From contig JAKVCR010000027.1 of the NCBI GenBank assembly GCA_022448985.1, positions 1 to 64,000 of the forward strand: DNA of 64,000 nt, given 5' to 3'. Positions 15,861-23,933 of the stretch are shown here, in pieces. Source of the stretch: Roseibacillus sp. Lineage in GTDB: Bacteria > Verrucomicrobiota > Verrucomicrobiia > Verrucomicrobiales > Akkermansiaceae. Below the pieces are notes generated by a model. That model was not told the origin of the DNA. It saw only the letters and a program-made list of their open reading frames with translations, and searched no databases. Every line of letters starts with the position of its first letter. Within the stretch, counting starts at the first letter, position 1. The position numbers and the translations under genes were made by a program.

Positions 15861-16149
15861 GAGGAGGGCTGAACTGGACGCCCGGCGCAAGGCCCAGATC
15901 GATGCCCAGCGAAGGGCAGAGGCGGATCGTGCGCGGGTTGAAGCCCAGCGCCGGTCCCAGATTGAGGAACAACGGAAGGCCGCAGCCGTGCAGGCCCGGC
16001 GCCAGGTAGAGGCCCAGCAGGCAGCTAGAGCGAGGGCGCAAGCACAGGCCAAGTCGCGGGCAGAGGCGCAGGCTGCGGCGCGCCGGCAGAAGACGGAGGC
16101 CATCCGGCGGGAGGCGGCCAAGAACTCACGCAGTCGCAAAACGCGCTAG
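14890..16149 (+). pseudogene. Detached repeat tail of the preceding lipoprotein
   Basis: This stretch continues the frame of the gene at 13144 without interruption after the TAA at 14887-14889, adding about 419 codons. It encodes Ala/Glu/Lys/Arg/Gln-rich repeats predicted as one long helical, TolA-like region and ends RREAAKNSRSRKTR. The first possible restart is GTG at 14953, preceded closely by GGAGGAG, but the product would lack a signal peptide, making an independent function unlikely. It could be reached by stop readthrough, or the stop could be a sequencing error in repetitive DNA. A perfect palindrome CGCGCTAGCGCG spans its stop (16142-16153). Confidence 0.6.
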
Positions 16150-16188
16150 CGCGGGAGATCGCTGATGGGGCGTTGGATGAGCCTCTCG

Positions 16189-16719
16189 TCAGGGGGTCCC
16201 GGGCGCATGGTTTCTCTCCAGTAAATCAACGTAGGCGTCGGGAACGAGATCTTCAGGGGTCACCCCCAGGGAGCTCATGAGCTGGTGCGTCTCGGCCTCG
16301 CCATCCCCTATGGAATCCCTCTCGGCGAGGACGACCTCGAGCTCCAGGAAGTCCCCGAGTCCCTCCACCCGGTCGAGATGGATACGGGTCCGGCCGACGA
16401 GGTAGAGGTGGCGGATTTTCCGGACCACGGCCTTTTCCCCGTAGGCGGTAGCGAGGACATGGCGCAGTCCGGTGGGATCGGAGGTGGGGGAAATGGAGTA
16501 GTGGGAGGTCTTGGGTCCCTCCTGGTCCGGGCGCTGGTAGAAAATAAGTTCACCTTGCTCCGGGCCGAGGATGCGGAGCTTGAGGCGGCCGGAGGGGCAG
16601 GGGAAGAAGATATCTTCCTGCGTGATGACGACCGGTTCGGAGCGGGATAATTCCCGGGCTCGCCGGGCGGTGTCCTCGTAGTCGGACAGACGGGCCTTGA
16701 TTTCCACATTGCGGGCCAT
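16189..16719 (-). CDS. CYTH domain protein (CyaB/thiamine triphosphatase-like)
   Basis: This soluble protein of 176 residues starts with NVEIKARL, the E-x-K signature of the CYTH fold (class IV adenylate cyclases and triphosphate-processing enzymes). Further charged beta-strands are visible: KLRILG, ELIFYQRPD, and an acidic ELEVVLAE strand near 125-132. The family binds triphosphate substrates with metal in a tunnel. Members like this with a FLELEVVL strand are often annotated CyaB, but cyclase activity is rare and a triphosphatase role is equally possible. It begins 8 bases after the sulfatase gene on the same strand, so the two are probably co-transcribed, although no functional link is obvious. 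Confidence 0.8.
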   Translation of the reverse strand: MARNVEIKARLSDYEDTARRARELSRSEPVVITQEDIFFPCPSGRLKLRILGPEQGELIFYQRPDQEGPKTSHYSISPTSDPTGLRHVLATAYGEKAVVRKIRHLYLVGRTRIHLDRVEGLGDFLELEVVLAERDSIGDGEAETHQLMSSLGVTPEDLVPDAYVDLLERNHAPGTP

Positions 16720-16727
16720 GGCGCCGG

Positions 16728-18188
16728 CTACCGCTTCAGTTTCCGGTCGTGGTAGGGGTCGCCAGCGGGGGGACGAATGGGCATGAGGAGTCCGCCGGAA
16801 TCACCGAGTTCCTTGAAGAGCTGGGTGCGGAGGGAGTCGGCTTTTTCGCGGAAGGCAGGGACCCTGATGAGGTTGTGGCGTTCGTGGGGATCGGTCTCGA
16901 GGTCGTAGAGGCCATTGATGTCCCAGTGGCCATGGGTGTAGACGTACTTCCAGCGGTTGGTACGAATGGCAAGGGTGGTGGGCTGGGCGGGAAAGTTCCA
17001 TTCCCAGTGGTATTCGTAGAGAATATGGTCGCGCCATGGGGTGGGAGGCTTGAGTCCCTTGAGGAGGGAGAGGAAGGAGCGTCCGTCGAACTTGGGGGCA
17101 TTGGCAGGAGCCTTGGTTCCGGCAGCCTCGAGGAGGGTGGGAGCGATATCAATGTTCTGGACCATTTCCTCGATCACGGTGCCGGGCTTGATGCCCGGCC
17201 CCCGGGCGAGAAGAGGGACGCGGATGCTTTCCTCGAAGGCATCGCGCTTGTCGTAGAAGCCGTGTTCGCCGAGGGCGAACCCGTTGTCTCCCATGTAAAC
17301 CACGAGGGTGTCCTTGGTGAGTTCGCTCTGGTCGAGGTGGGTGAGGAGGCGCCCGATGTTTTCATCGAGGCCGTGGATGGTCTCGCAGAAGTTGTAGTAG
17401 AGTTCGTCGAAGTCAGGGACCGGGTCGTGGTCGAGGGGACCGGTCTGCATGTGGTCGATCCCGTGGATGCCGTAGCGGCGTTCGCGGACCCAGCGGGGCT
17501 GGGTGGCGTAGTTTTCCTCGGTGTTGGCCATGGTGGCGGGGTAGGGGATTTTTTTGCCCTCGTAACGGGTAGCATGGCGGGGGGCGGGGGTGAAGGGGTA
17601 GTGGACAGCCTTATAGCCGAGGTAGAGGAGGAAGGGTTGGTCGGTGGGGCGATCCCTGAGCCACTTGATGGCCTGGTCGGTCAGGATATCCGCATTGTAG
17701 CCCTTGAAGGCCTGGCGCTTGCCATTGATGTTGAGCTCCGGATCGAAGTAGGTGCCCTGTCCCTTGAAGCTGACCCAGTGGTGGAAGCCGGGCCGTGGTT
17801 CGTCGTTGTCGTGGCCCATGTGCCACTTGCCCACGTAGGCGGTGCGGTAACCGGCTTTCTGGAGGTGCTGCGGGAAGAAGACGGTTCCCTTGGGGACGGG
17901 GCGCTGGTTGTCGACCACCCGGTGGTGGTGCATGTACTGGCCGGTCAGGACGGAGGCCCGGCTGGGGGAACAGAGGGACGTGCTGACGAAGGCGTTGGCG
18001 AGGTGAGCCCCTTCCTTGGCGAGCCGGTCGAGGGCCGGGGTTTCCAGCCACTCGGGTGCATCGGGATGGAAGCCCATGAGGTCGTAACGATGGTCGTCGC
18101 TGAGAATAAAGATGATGTTGGGCGGCTTGGCAGCGGCGAAGGCCGGGAAGAGGGAGGCGGCGAGGAGCCAGGGGAGGAGTGAACGCAT
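16728..18188 (-). CDS. Exported sulfatase
   Basis: This 486-residue protein has a signal peptide ending AFAAA and a type I sulfatase core. NIIFILSDDHRYD holds the calcium-binding Asp pair (31-32). C73-S-P-S-R is the site where Cys would be converted to formylglycine, continuing ASVLTGQY. GKWHMG and YMGDNGFALGEHG complete the active site. It probably removes sulfate from polysaccharides in the periplasm or outside the cell; marine Verrucomicrobiota carry many such enzymes. Activation needs a formylglycine-generating enzyme or anSME, and neither is clearly encoded here. It shares an operon-like spacing with the CYTH gene downstream and lies after a second sulfatase on the same strand. Substrate is not predictable from sequence. 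Confidence 0.92.
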   Translation of the reverse strand: MRSLLPWLLAASLFPAFAAAKPPNIIFILSDDHRYDLMGFHPDAPEWLETPALDRLAKEGAHLANAFVSTSLCSPSRASVLTGQYMHHHRVVDNQRPVPKGTVFFPQHLQKAGYRTAYVGKWHMGHDNDEPRPGFHHWVSFKGQGTYFDPELNINGKRQAFKGYNADILTDQAIKWLRDRPTDQPFLLYLGYKAVHYPFTPAPRHATRYEGKKIPYPATMANTEENYATQPRWVRERRYGIHGIDHMQTGPLDHDPVPDFDELYYNFCETIHGLDENIGRLLTHLDQSELTKDTLVVYMGDNGFALGEHGFYDKRDAFEESIRVPLLARGPGIKPGTVIEEMVQNIDIAPTLLEAAGTKAPANAPKFDGRSFLSLLKGLKPPTPWRDHILYEYHWEWNFPAQPTTLAIRTNRWKYVYTHGHWDINGLYDLETDPHERHNLIRVPAFREKADSLRTQLFKELGDSGGLLMPIRPPAGDPYHDRKLKR

Positions 18189-18254
18189 GGTGGCAAGATG
18201 ATGATTTGTCTGTCGGGGGCAAGAGCGGAGCTCTGGTTCCGGGCGTGCCTGGGT

Positions 18255-19799
18255 TCAGTCCCGGGTGACCTTGCTTCCCCACCAGGTCGGATTGGGCCGG
18301 AAGGCTGGATCGAGGAAGTTGGCGTGTTGTTTTTCAAGTCGGGGAAGACGCTGGGTTTTGATGGCGGCATCCTGCTGGGCCCGTCGGGCGGCATTGAAGC
18401 GGGCATCCTTCTTCGGGATGCGGGCTCCCGTCCCGGCAAGCCAGGCGTCGAGGGCGGCGCGGAGTTCCTTGACCCGTGGTCCTTCCCCGGCGGCGAGGTC
18501 GGTCTGCTCCCCGATATCCCGGGCGAGGTTGTAGAGTTCGTCCCTGTCATCCTCGTAGTAGTGAATGAGCTTCCAGTCCCCGCGGCGGATGATGGCACTT
18601 GGTTCGCCACCCTGGTTGCCATAGTGCGGGTAGTGCCAGAAGAGGTCCCGCGAGGGGATCTTTTCTCCCTTGAGGAGGGGGACGAGGCTCACACCGTCGA
18701 CGTGCTGGGCGGGGAGGGGGTCAAGGCCTGCCAGTTCAAGCAGGGTGGGATAGAAATCCGTTCCGGTGACCGGGGTCTCGCAGGTTGTCCCGGGTCGGGC
18801 GACTCCCGGGGCCTTGATGTAGTAGGGTTCGCGGATCCCGCCCTCCCACTGGCGTCCCTTGCCCCCGCGGTAGGGCAGGTTAGAGGTGGCGAAGGCATCA
18901 CCGGAGGAGACTCCGCCGTTATCGGAGGTGAAGATCACGATGGTGTTGTCTGCAACTCCCGCTGCATCGAGGGCCTTGAGGACGATACCCACTGCGTTAT
19001 CCATGGTCTCCATCATGCCGGCGTAGATGGGACAATCCTGGACCTGGCGTACGGGCAGGGTGCGATCAATGAGGAAGCGGTTGCCCTCGTGGGGGGACTT
19101 GCTGGCCTTGTCCCGGTATTTCTTCCAGAGTCCGGGGGTGGTCTGGATGGGACCGTGGACCGAGTAAAATGAGAGGAAGGCAAAAAACGGGGTGTCGGTC
19201 TTGCCCTTGATGAAGGCGGCAGTGTCATTGGCGAGGCGTAGCGGGAGTGACTGGCCCTTGGGTCCATCCGTCATTTTTGGGTTGCGGAAGGGGGAGAAGA
19301 AGCCTCCGGGAGGGCTGCCCCGGTGGTGTCCGCCTATGTTCTGGTCAAAGCCGTGGTTCTCCGGGAACGAGCCCTCGCCGCCAAGATGCCACTTGCCGGC
19401 GAAGAAGGTCCGGTAGCCACCATTTTTGAGGGCCTCGGCCAGGCTGGTATCCTCGTGAGGAAGATGGCGGACGTATTCAGAGGGCAGGATCCTGTTGTTG
19501 CGTTTCCAGTTCAGGCCAGTGGCGGCCCCGATCCAGTCGGTGACGCCGTGGCGGGCGGGATATTTCCCGGTCATGATGCTGGCGCGGGAGGGTGAGCAGA
19601 CCTGGCAGGTGGCATAGCCGTGGGTAAAGCGCACTCCCTCCCTTGCGATGCGGTCGATGTGAGGCGTCTCGTAGTAGGTGCTGCCTTCAATGGACAGGTC
19701 CCGGACCCCGAGGTCATCAGCGAGGATGAAGACGATATTGGGAGCGGCGGCGAGGGCGGGTGGGCAGGTGAGGAGGAGGATCGGGAGAAGAAAGCGCAT
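18255..19799 (-). CDS. Exported sulfatase (second)
   Basis: The ATG at 19799 is chosen because it gives a clean signal peptide (MRFLLPILLLTCPPALA); a longer frame upstream adds an implausible leader. The 514-residue product has NIVFILADDLGVRD with Asp 28-29, C68-S-P-S-R-ASIMTGKYPARHG (formylglycine site), FFAGKWHLGG and TSDNGG. This combination resembles arylsulfatase A-type enzymes of family S1. It is distinct from the neighbouring sulfatase in sequence and probably in substrate. The 66-base gap to the next sulfatase allows one transcript. It is divergent from the propeller gene at 20028; the 228-base region between them should hold both promoters but has no clear boxes. Confidence 0.92.
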   Translation of the reverse strand: MRFLLPILLLTCPPALAAAPNIVFILADDLGVRDLSIEGSTYYETPHIDRIAREGVRFTHGYATCQVCSPSRASIMTGKYPARHGVTDWIGAATGLNWKRNNRILPSEYVRHLPHEDTSLAEALKNGGYRTFFAGKWHLGGEGSFPENHGFDQNIGGHHRGSPPGGFFSPFRNPKMTDGPKGQSLPLRLANDTAAFIKGKTDTPFFAFLSFYSVHGPIQTTPGLWKKYRDKASKSPHEGNRFLIDRTLPVRQVQDCPIYAGMMETMDNAVGIVLKALDAAGVADNTIVIFTSDNGGVSSGDAFATSNLPYRGGKGRQWEGGIREPYYIKAPGVARPGTTCETPVTGTDFYPTLLELAGLDPLPAQHVDGVSLVPLLKGEKIPSRDLFWHYPHYGNQGGEPSAIIRRGDWKLIHYYEDDRDELYNLARDIGEQTDLAAGEGPRVKELRAALDAWLAGTGARIPKKDARFNAARRAQQDAAIKTQRLPRLEKQHANFLDPAFRPNPTWWGSKVTRD

Positions 19800-20027
19800 C
19801 AGGAGGGCAGTCGGTTGGTGAGGCTGGATGAGGGAGTTTGCGGTGATTACCCCACAAGCCAATTTCCAAATGCGATCCGATGCATCCGCAGGGTTAGAAG
19901 GGGAGGGACCAGAGACTGGGTAGAGAGGCTGGGAACCTGGCACACGAAGGGATGATCCACGTCTCCTGCCTGCGCGGTCTTTACATGTTGCGGGGAGACG
20001 GCACACTGGCCTGCGTAGAATTCATTC

Positions 20028-21314
20028 ATGAACACCCGGACCCTTATTATCGCAGCAATCATGGCAGCAAGCCTGTCCGTGCAGGCCAAGGAATGGAAAA
20101 GCTGGCGGGGGGACACGCATGGAAGCGGGGTTGCTCCCGAGGCCACGACCGTCTCCAAGTTCTCCGAGAAGGAGAATCTTCTCTGGAAGGTCCATCTCCC
20201 AGGCCCCGGTAATTCAACCCCCATCATCACCAACGACAGGATCCTGGTGACATGTGGGATCGACGGAAATGACGCCGTGGTAGCCTACAGTCTGTCCGGC
20301 AAGGAGCTCTGGCGCACCACCTTTGGCAGCGAGACTCCGGGTAAGGGGGATAACAAGCAGAAGGGAACGGGAGCCAACTCCTCGATCGTGACGGACGGGC
20401 GGGGGATCTTTTCCTATTTCAAGTCGGGACGGGTGGCAGCCCTTACGATGGGCGGTAAGAAGGTGTGGGAGTTCAATCTGCAGGACAAGTATGGGAGGGA
20501 CACCCTGTGGTGGGACGAGGGAAGCTCCCCGGTGATCGCGGGGGGCTTTCTCGTGGTGGCAGTCATGCAGACCGAGGGGGGCTCCTACATGATAGGGCTC
20601 AAGAAGAATACGGGGGAAGTGGCCTGGAAAGTTGATCGGAATTTTGATGTGGGAGCGGAATCGGGGGATTCCTACACCACCCCGCTGGTCATGCAGATTG
20701 ATGGACAGGAGACCCTGGTGACATGGGGAGCTGACCACCTGACCGGTCACGATCCCTCCAACGGAAAACTGCTGTGGACCTGCGGTGGATTCAACCCAAG
20801 GAAAACCAAGTTCTGGCGCGTGATCGCTTCGCCGGCTGCGGCCAAGGGAATCGTGGCTGTCTCCTACGCCCGCGGGAAGGTAACCGGGGGAATCCGGGTA
20901 GGAGGAACGGGAGATATTACCAAGGATGCCTGGGCTTGGAAGCGGGAGGGTATTGGCGCCGATTCCGTCTCCCCGGTCGCGGATGGGGCAACCGGCACAT
21001 TTATCGTGCTGAATGATTCGGAGAGGCCGCGCGGGCTGGTGTCCTGTCTGGATGCAGGTAACGGCGAGACGATCTGGGAGGAGCAACTGCCGAAGGCAGC
21101 CCAGAAATTCTATGCTTCGCCCCTCCTGGCCGGCAACAAGCTCTATCTTGCCCGGGTGGATGGTGTCGTCTATTGCGGGAACGTGGAAGGCAAGGGGTTG
21201 ACCGGCCTCACGGAGAATAAGCTGGAGGACAATATTTATGCCTCGCCGGTTGCCATCGGGAGCCACCTTTTTATCCGGGGGCGCCGCAACCTCTACTGCT
21301 TTGGAACAAAGTAG
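20028..21314 (+). CDS. Secreted PQQ-like beta-propeller protein (third copy)
   Basis: This protein of 428 residues has a signal peptide (ASLSVQA-KEW) and opens WKSWRGDTHGSG. Propeller repeats include 'GLKKNTGEVAWKV', 'PSNGKLLWTC' and 'DAGNGETIWEEQ'. It has the TWGADHLTGH and CGGFNP segments shared with the copy at 10339, showing that these two are the closer pair. It is predicted to be exported, with no membrane anchor. No quinone-binding or calcium ligands could be assigned, so it may be structural or ligand-binding rather than a dehydrogenase. Being divergent from the sulfatase gene, it may be co-regulated with polysaccharide degradation, but this is speculation. Confidence 0.82.
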   Translation: MNTRTLIIAAIMAASLSVQAKEWKSWRGDTHGSGVAPEATTVSKFSEKENLLWKVHLPGPGNSTPIITNDRILVTCGIDGNDAVVAYSLSGKELWRTTFGSETPGKGDNKQKGTGANSSIVTDGRGIFSYFKSGRVAALTMGGKKVWEFNLQDKYGRDTLWWDEGSSPVIAGGFLVVAVMQTEGGSYMIGLKKNTGEVAWKVDRNFDVGAESGDSYTTPLVMQIDGQETLVTWGADHLTGHDPSNGKLLWTCGGFNPRKTKFWRVIASPAAAKGIVAVSYARGKVTGGIRVGGTGDITKDAWAWKREGIGADSVSPVADGATGTFIVLNDSERPRGLVSCLDAGNGETIWEEQLPKAAQKFYASPLLAGNKLYLARVDGVVYCGNVEGKGLTGLTENKLEDNIYASPVAIGSHLFIRGRRNLYCFGTK

Positions 21315-21432
21315 GGAAAGGAAGAGCCGGTTGGCTTCTCTGCCGTGGCGATCCTGGGCTTGCTGGAAGAAAAAACTGAAATTATTTCGGTAGAGCTCTT
21401 GAGAAAAGGACCGGGTATCTGGCGCTGATTAC

Positions 21433-21930
21433 ATGAAGAGGAGGATGATTACCCGGATCAGGCTTCATGTGTCCGTGGCGGCTTTGACTGTGCTACTGGT
21501 CTCGTGCATCGGGATCACGCATGAAGAGGTCCTGCCGCCGGGGGCGCTGCCGATACAGGATGAAGAGTCTGCCCTGCCTAGGGAGGGGCCCAGGGCAAAA
21601 GGGCAGATCAGTCAGGTGGATATCGGGACCCTGTTCCAGTTACGGGGAGAAGGGCGAGTATTTTTGGTTGATGTCCGTCCGGCCTTTTTCTTCAGCCTCG
21701 GTCATATCCCCGGATCCATCAGCCTGCCTCTGAAGAAATTCGACACAGAGTTTCCTGCCGTCCGATCGGAGTTTGAGGCCGCCCTTGGGGCCGACAGGGT
21801 CATCGTGCTCTACTGCACCAACGCAAAATGTCCCGATGGCCTGATTGCCGCGGGCAAGTTGTCCAAGCTGGGCTACTCGACCTCAGTCTACAAGGGAGGC
21901 TGGAAGGAGTGGCAGGACGCGGGGCTTTAA
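21433..21930 (+). CDS. Rhodanese-domain lipoprotein
   Basis: This 165-residue protein has a lipoprotein signal peptide with lipobox LVSC (about residue 24). A Pro/Glu-rich linker precedes a single rhodanese domain (60-165). Domain landmarks are FLVDVRPAFFFSLGHIPGSISLPL, cited here in part as FLVDVRP and GHIPGSISLPL, and the active-site strand VIVLYCTNAKCPD, whose first Cys is the likely sulfur-accepting residue. The end GGWKEWQDAG is typical of single-domain rhodaneses. Localisation to the periplasm or outer membrane suggests handling of sulfane sulfur or a redox-sensing role; the catalytic function is inferred. It is convergent with the DUF3500 gene. Confidence 0.85.
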   Translation: MKRRMITRIRLHVSVAALTVLLVSCIGITHEEVLPPGALPIQDEESALPREGPRAKGQISQVDIGTLFQLRGEGRVFLVDVRPAFFFSLGHIPGSISLPLKKFDTEFPAVRSEFEAALGADRVIVLYCTNAKCPDGLIAAGKLSKLGYSTSVYKGGWKEWQDAGL

Positions 21931-21961
21931 GGACCTCGCTCCCGCTGCCTCATGGTCGGAT

Positions 21962-22975
21962 TCAGGCGGGTTTGCGGATGTGGAGCCAGGCATGAACGTG
22001 GGGCTTGCCACGGAAGTAGGAGACCATGTTTGGGCCCTCCAGTTGCCAGACATCCCAGACCTCATCCTTGCCGATGTTCTCGTCCTTGTAGAAGGCGAGG
22101 TGGAGGTTGTCGACGCCGCCTGCCTTGATGTAATTGAGGGCCTCGTGGGAATCCTGCTTCCGGAAGGGAGCGAGAAGATCTCCCACCACCTTCATGACGT
22201 GATCCTTCTGGTCGGAGCTGAGGTCGCCGACCCTGATTCCGTCGAGGCCCTTTTTCTTACCGGTCAACTCGATTGTCTTGTTGCCCTTTTCGCCCCTGCT
22301 CGTACCGAGGAGGGCGGCCTTGCGCTGCTTGCCGTCCAGCATCTGGTAGACCTCGTTGGCCCGGACGGCCTGGTACCAGTAGGCGTTGTCCTCGTGCTTG
22401 GGACCTTCGTTGAAACTCTTGGCGGCGTGGCCGTAGAAGATGGGGCCTCCGAAGGCGGCACCTTCCACCGAGTCGCCGTCGCAGCGGCGGGTGCAGTGGC
22501 GGCCGGTCAGGACGAACTCGAACTTGCCGGTTCCGGGCTTGCCGAAGACGGCAACCGAGGAGCCTCCCTCAAAGCCGTCGATGCCGCTGTCCCACTCAAC
22601 CTGGTCGAAGACTTTCTCGGCGTACTCCTCGCTGTGGATTCCCATGAAGATGGCCTTGATCATGGCTTGCTGGTCCTTGGTAAAGCTCTCCACCTTGGGC
22701 TTCGTGATCTGCCAGTTGTTGTCCACCTTGAGGCGCAGCTTATGTTCGAAGGGGAAGCAGATCATCTTGTGCTGTTCTTCACTCAGGGTGTCGTAAAAGG
22801 TCTTCACGAGGGTTTCCGGAGCGCCCTTGGCCTCCTTCTTTTTGGCGGCGAAGGCGGGCACGAAACTGGCCGCTCCAATTCCAGCGGCGGCACCGGCGGA
22901 AGTACGGAGGAAGGTGCGGCGACTTGTGGATGGAGTGCCTTCGGGAGTGCAATCTGGACAGGATTCGGTGTTCAT
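21962..22975 (-). CDS. DUF3500 family protein with Tat signal
   Basis: The product has 337 residues from ATG 22975, which puts SRRTFLRTSAGAAAG, a textbook twin-arginine signal, near the N-terminus. An upstream in-frame ATG adds only an Arg-rich leader. The remainder matches the DUF3500 family, common in PVC bacteria and some actinobacteria. Landmarks are an early FYDTLSEEQ, a middle FVLTGRHCTRRCDGD, FGGPIFYGH, and a C-terminal WQLEGPNMVSYFRG and HVHAWLHI. His and Cys residues in these stretches could bind metal or substrate. Biochemical function is not known to me. It ends 31 bases from the rhodanese gene on the other strand. Confidence 0.85.
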   Translation of the reverse strand: MNTESCPDCTPEGTPSTSRRTFLRTSAGAAAGIGAASFVPAFAAKKKEAKGAPETLVKTFYDTLSEEQHKMICFPFEHKLRLKVDNNWQITKPKVESFTKDQQAMIKAIFMGIHSEEYAEKVFDQVEWDSGIDGFEGGSSVAVFGKPGTGKFEFVLTGRHCTRRCDGDSVEGAAFGGPIFYGHAAKSFNEGPKHEDNAYWYQAVRANEVYQMLDGKQRKAALLGTSRGEKGNKTIELTGKKKGLDGIRVGDLSSDQKDHVMKVVGDLLAPFRKQDSHEALNYIKAGGVDNLHLAFYKDENIGKDEVWDVWQLEGPNMVSYFRGKPHVHAWLHIRKPA

Positions 22976-23249
22976 GGCTCTGGTTACTAGACGCTTAGGG
23001 ATACGGAGAGGCGGGGGCAATTCTTTTTGTGCTCCCATGCTTCGATTCGTGAGGGGTGGAGAGGAGGTCCGGTGGAAGCGAAGACCATGAATACCCGGGA
23101 TGGGTAAGGGAAACTCGGACCGGATCCTGGTGCCGGGGGTATATGTGATGAGATTAAGGAAAGTTAGAGCGCTCTGAAATTTAGGCTCTTAACAATAAAT
23201 CTGAGGTCGTAAGGGGCATCTCTGGCGCTTTATAGTAGGAACCCCTTTA

Positions 23250-23933
23250 ATGCCCGAAGAGATCCAAAGCCAAGATGTTGAAACCGCGTCCGATGCGCGG
23301 AAGAAGGGCATTGAACAGGCCTATGCGCGGACTCGCAAGAGTCTCATCGCGCGCCTGGAGAACTGGGAGGACCAGAGAACCTGGGACGAGTTTTACCAGA
23401 CCTACTGGCGGCTCATCTACTCGGTGGGATTGAAGGCCGGCCTGCGCTCGGAGGAGGCCTTTGACGTGGTCCAGGAAACGATTCTCTCGATTGCCAAGCA
23501 GAGTAAGAAACGCCTCTACGATCCGGAGCAGGGCTCCTTCAAGACCTGGCTCATGAACATGACGCGCTGGCGGATCAACGACCAGTTTCGTAAACGCAAG
23601 AAGGATACTGCGATGGCGGGGGGCGAATGGGATAACGATCGAAAGACGGATGTTATTGACCGGTTTGAAGATCCCAAGGGGGATCTCCTGGAGCGGATGT
23701 GGGATGTGGAGTGGAAGAAGAACCTGGCGGATGCGGCGCTCGCGGGGGTCAAGGCCCAGGTCTCACCGAAGCAATACCAGATTTTTGATTACTACGTGGT
23801 GAAACAGTGGGAAGCGAAGAAGGTACAGGCGCACCTTGGTGTCAGTATGGCTCAAGTCTATCTTGCCAAGCACCGGGTGGGTGCTGTGCTGAAGCGGGAG
23901 CTGGCCAAACTCAAGAAGCATGCAAAACAATAA
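23250..23933 (+). CDS. ECF-type RNA polymerase sigma factor
   Basis: This protein of 227 residues has a sigma region 2 at about 45-115, including the DxxQETxLSIAK core-binding helix and the WRINDQFRKRKKD stretch. Region 4 at about 165-220 carries a helix-turn-helix around HLGVSMAQVYLAKHRV. A 30-residue leader precedes region 2. It overlaps the following kinase gene by 14 bases, a pairing common in Verrucomicrobiota and Planctomycetota, where the kinase is thought to control the sigma factor. No anti-sigma factor is encoded nearby. The 274-base upstream gap contains the palindrome AGAGCGCTCT (23167-23176), possibly an operator, and otherwise nothing recognisable. Confidence 0.9.
   Translation: MPEEIQSQDVETASDARKKGIEQAYARTRKSLIARLENWEDQRTWDEFYQTYWRLIYSVGLKAGLRSEEAFDVVQETILSIAKQSKKRLYDPEQGSFKTWLMNMTRWRINDQFRKRKKDTAMAGGEWDNDRKTDVIDRFEDPKGDLLERMWDVEWKKNLADAALAGVKAQVSPKQYQIFDYYVVKQWEAKKVQAHLGVSMAQVYLAKHRVGAVLKRELAKLKKHAKQ

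Noticed and set aside
14866-16041. Leu/Gly-rich minus-strand frame
   Set aside because: Also a shadow of the charged repeat array; it has no membrane-protein pattern beyond repeats.
14740-16149. CRISPR array
   Set aside because: Repeats are coding, variable in length and contiguous, without unique spacers, and no cas genes are present.
21417-23231. Shared TCTGGCGCT sequence before the rhodanese and sigma factor genes as a common promoter
   Set aside because: Nine matching bases only, no matching second box, and the distance to the start codons differs.
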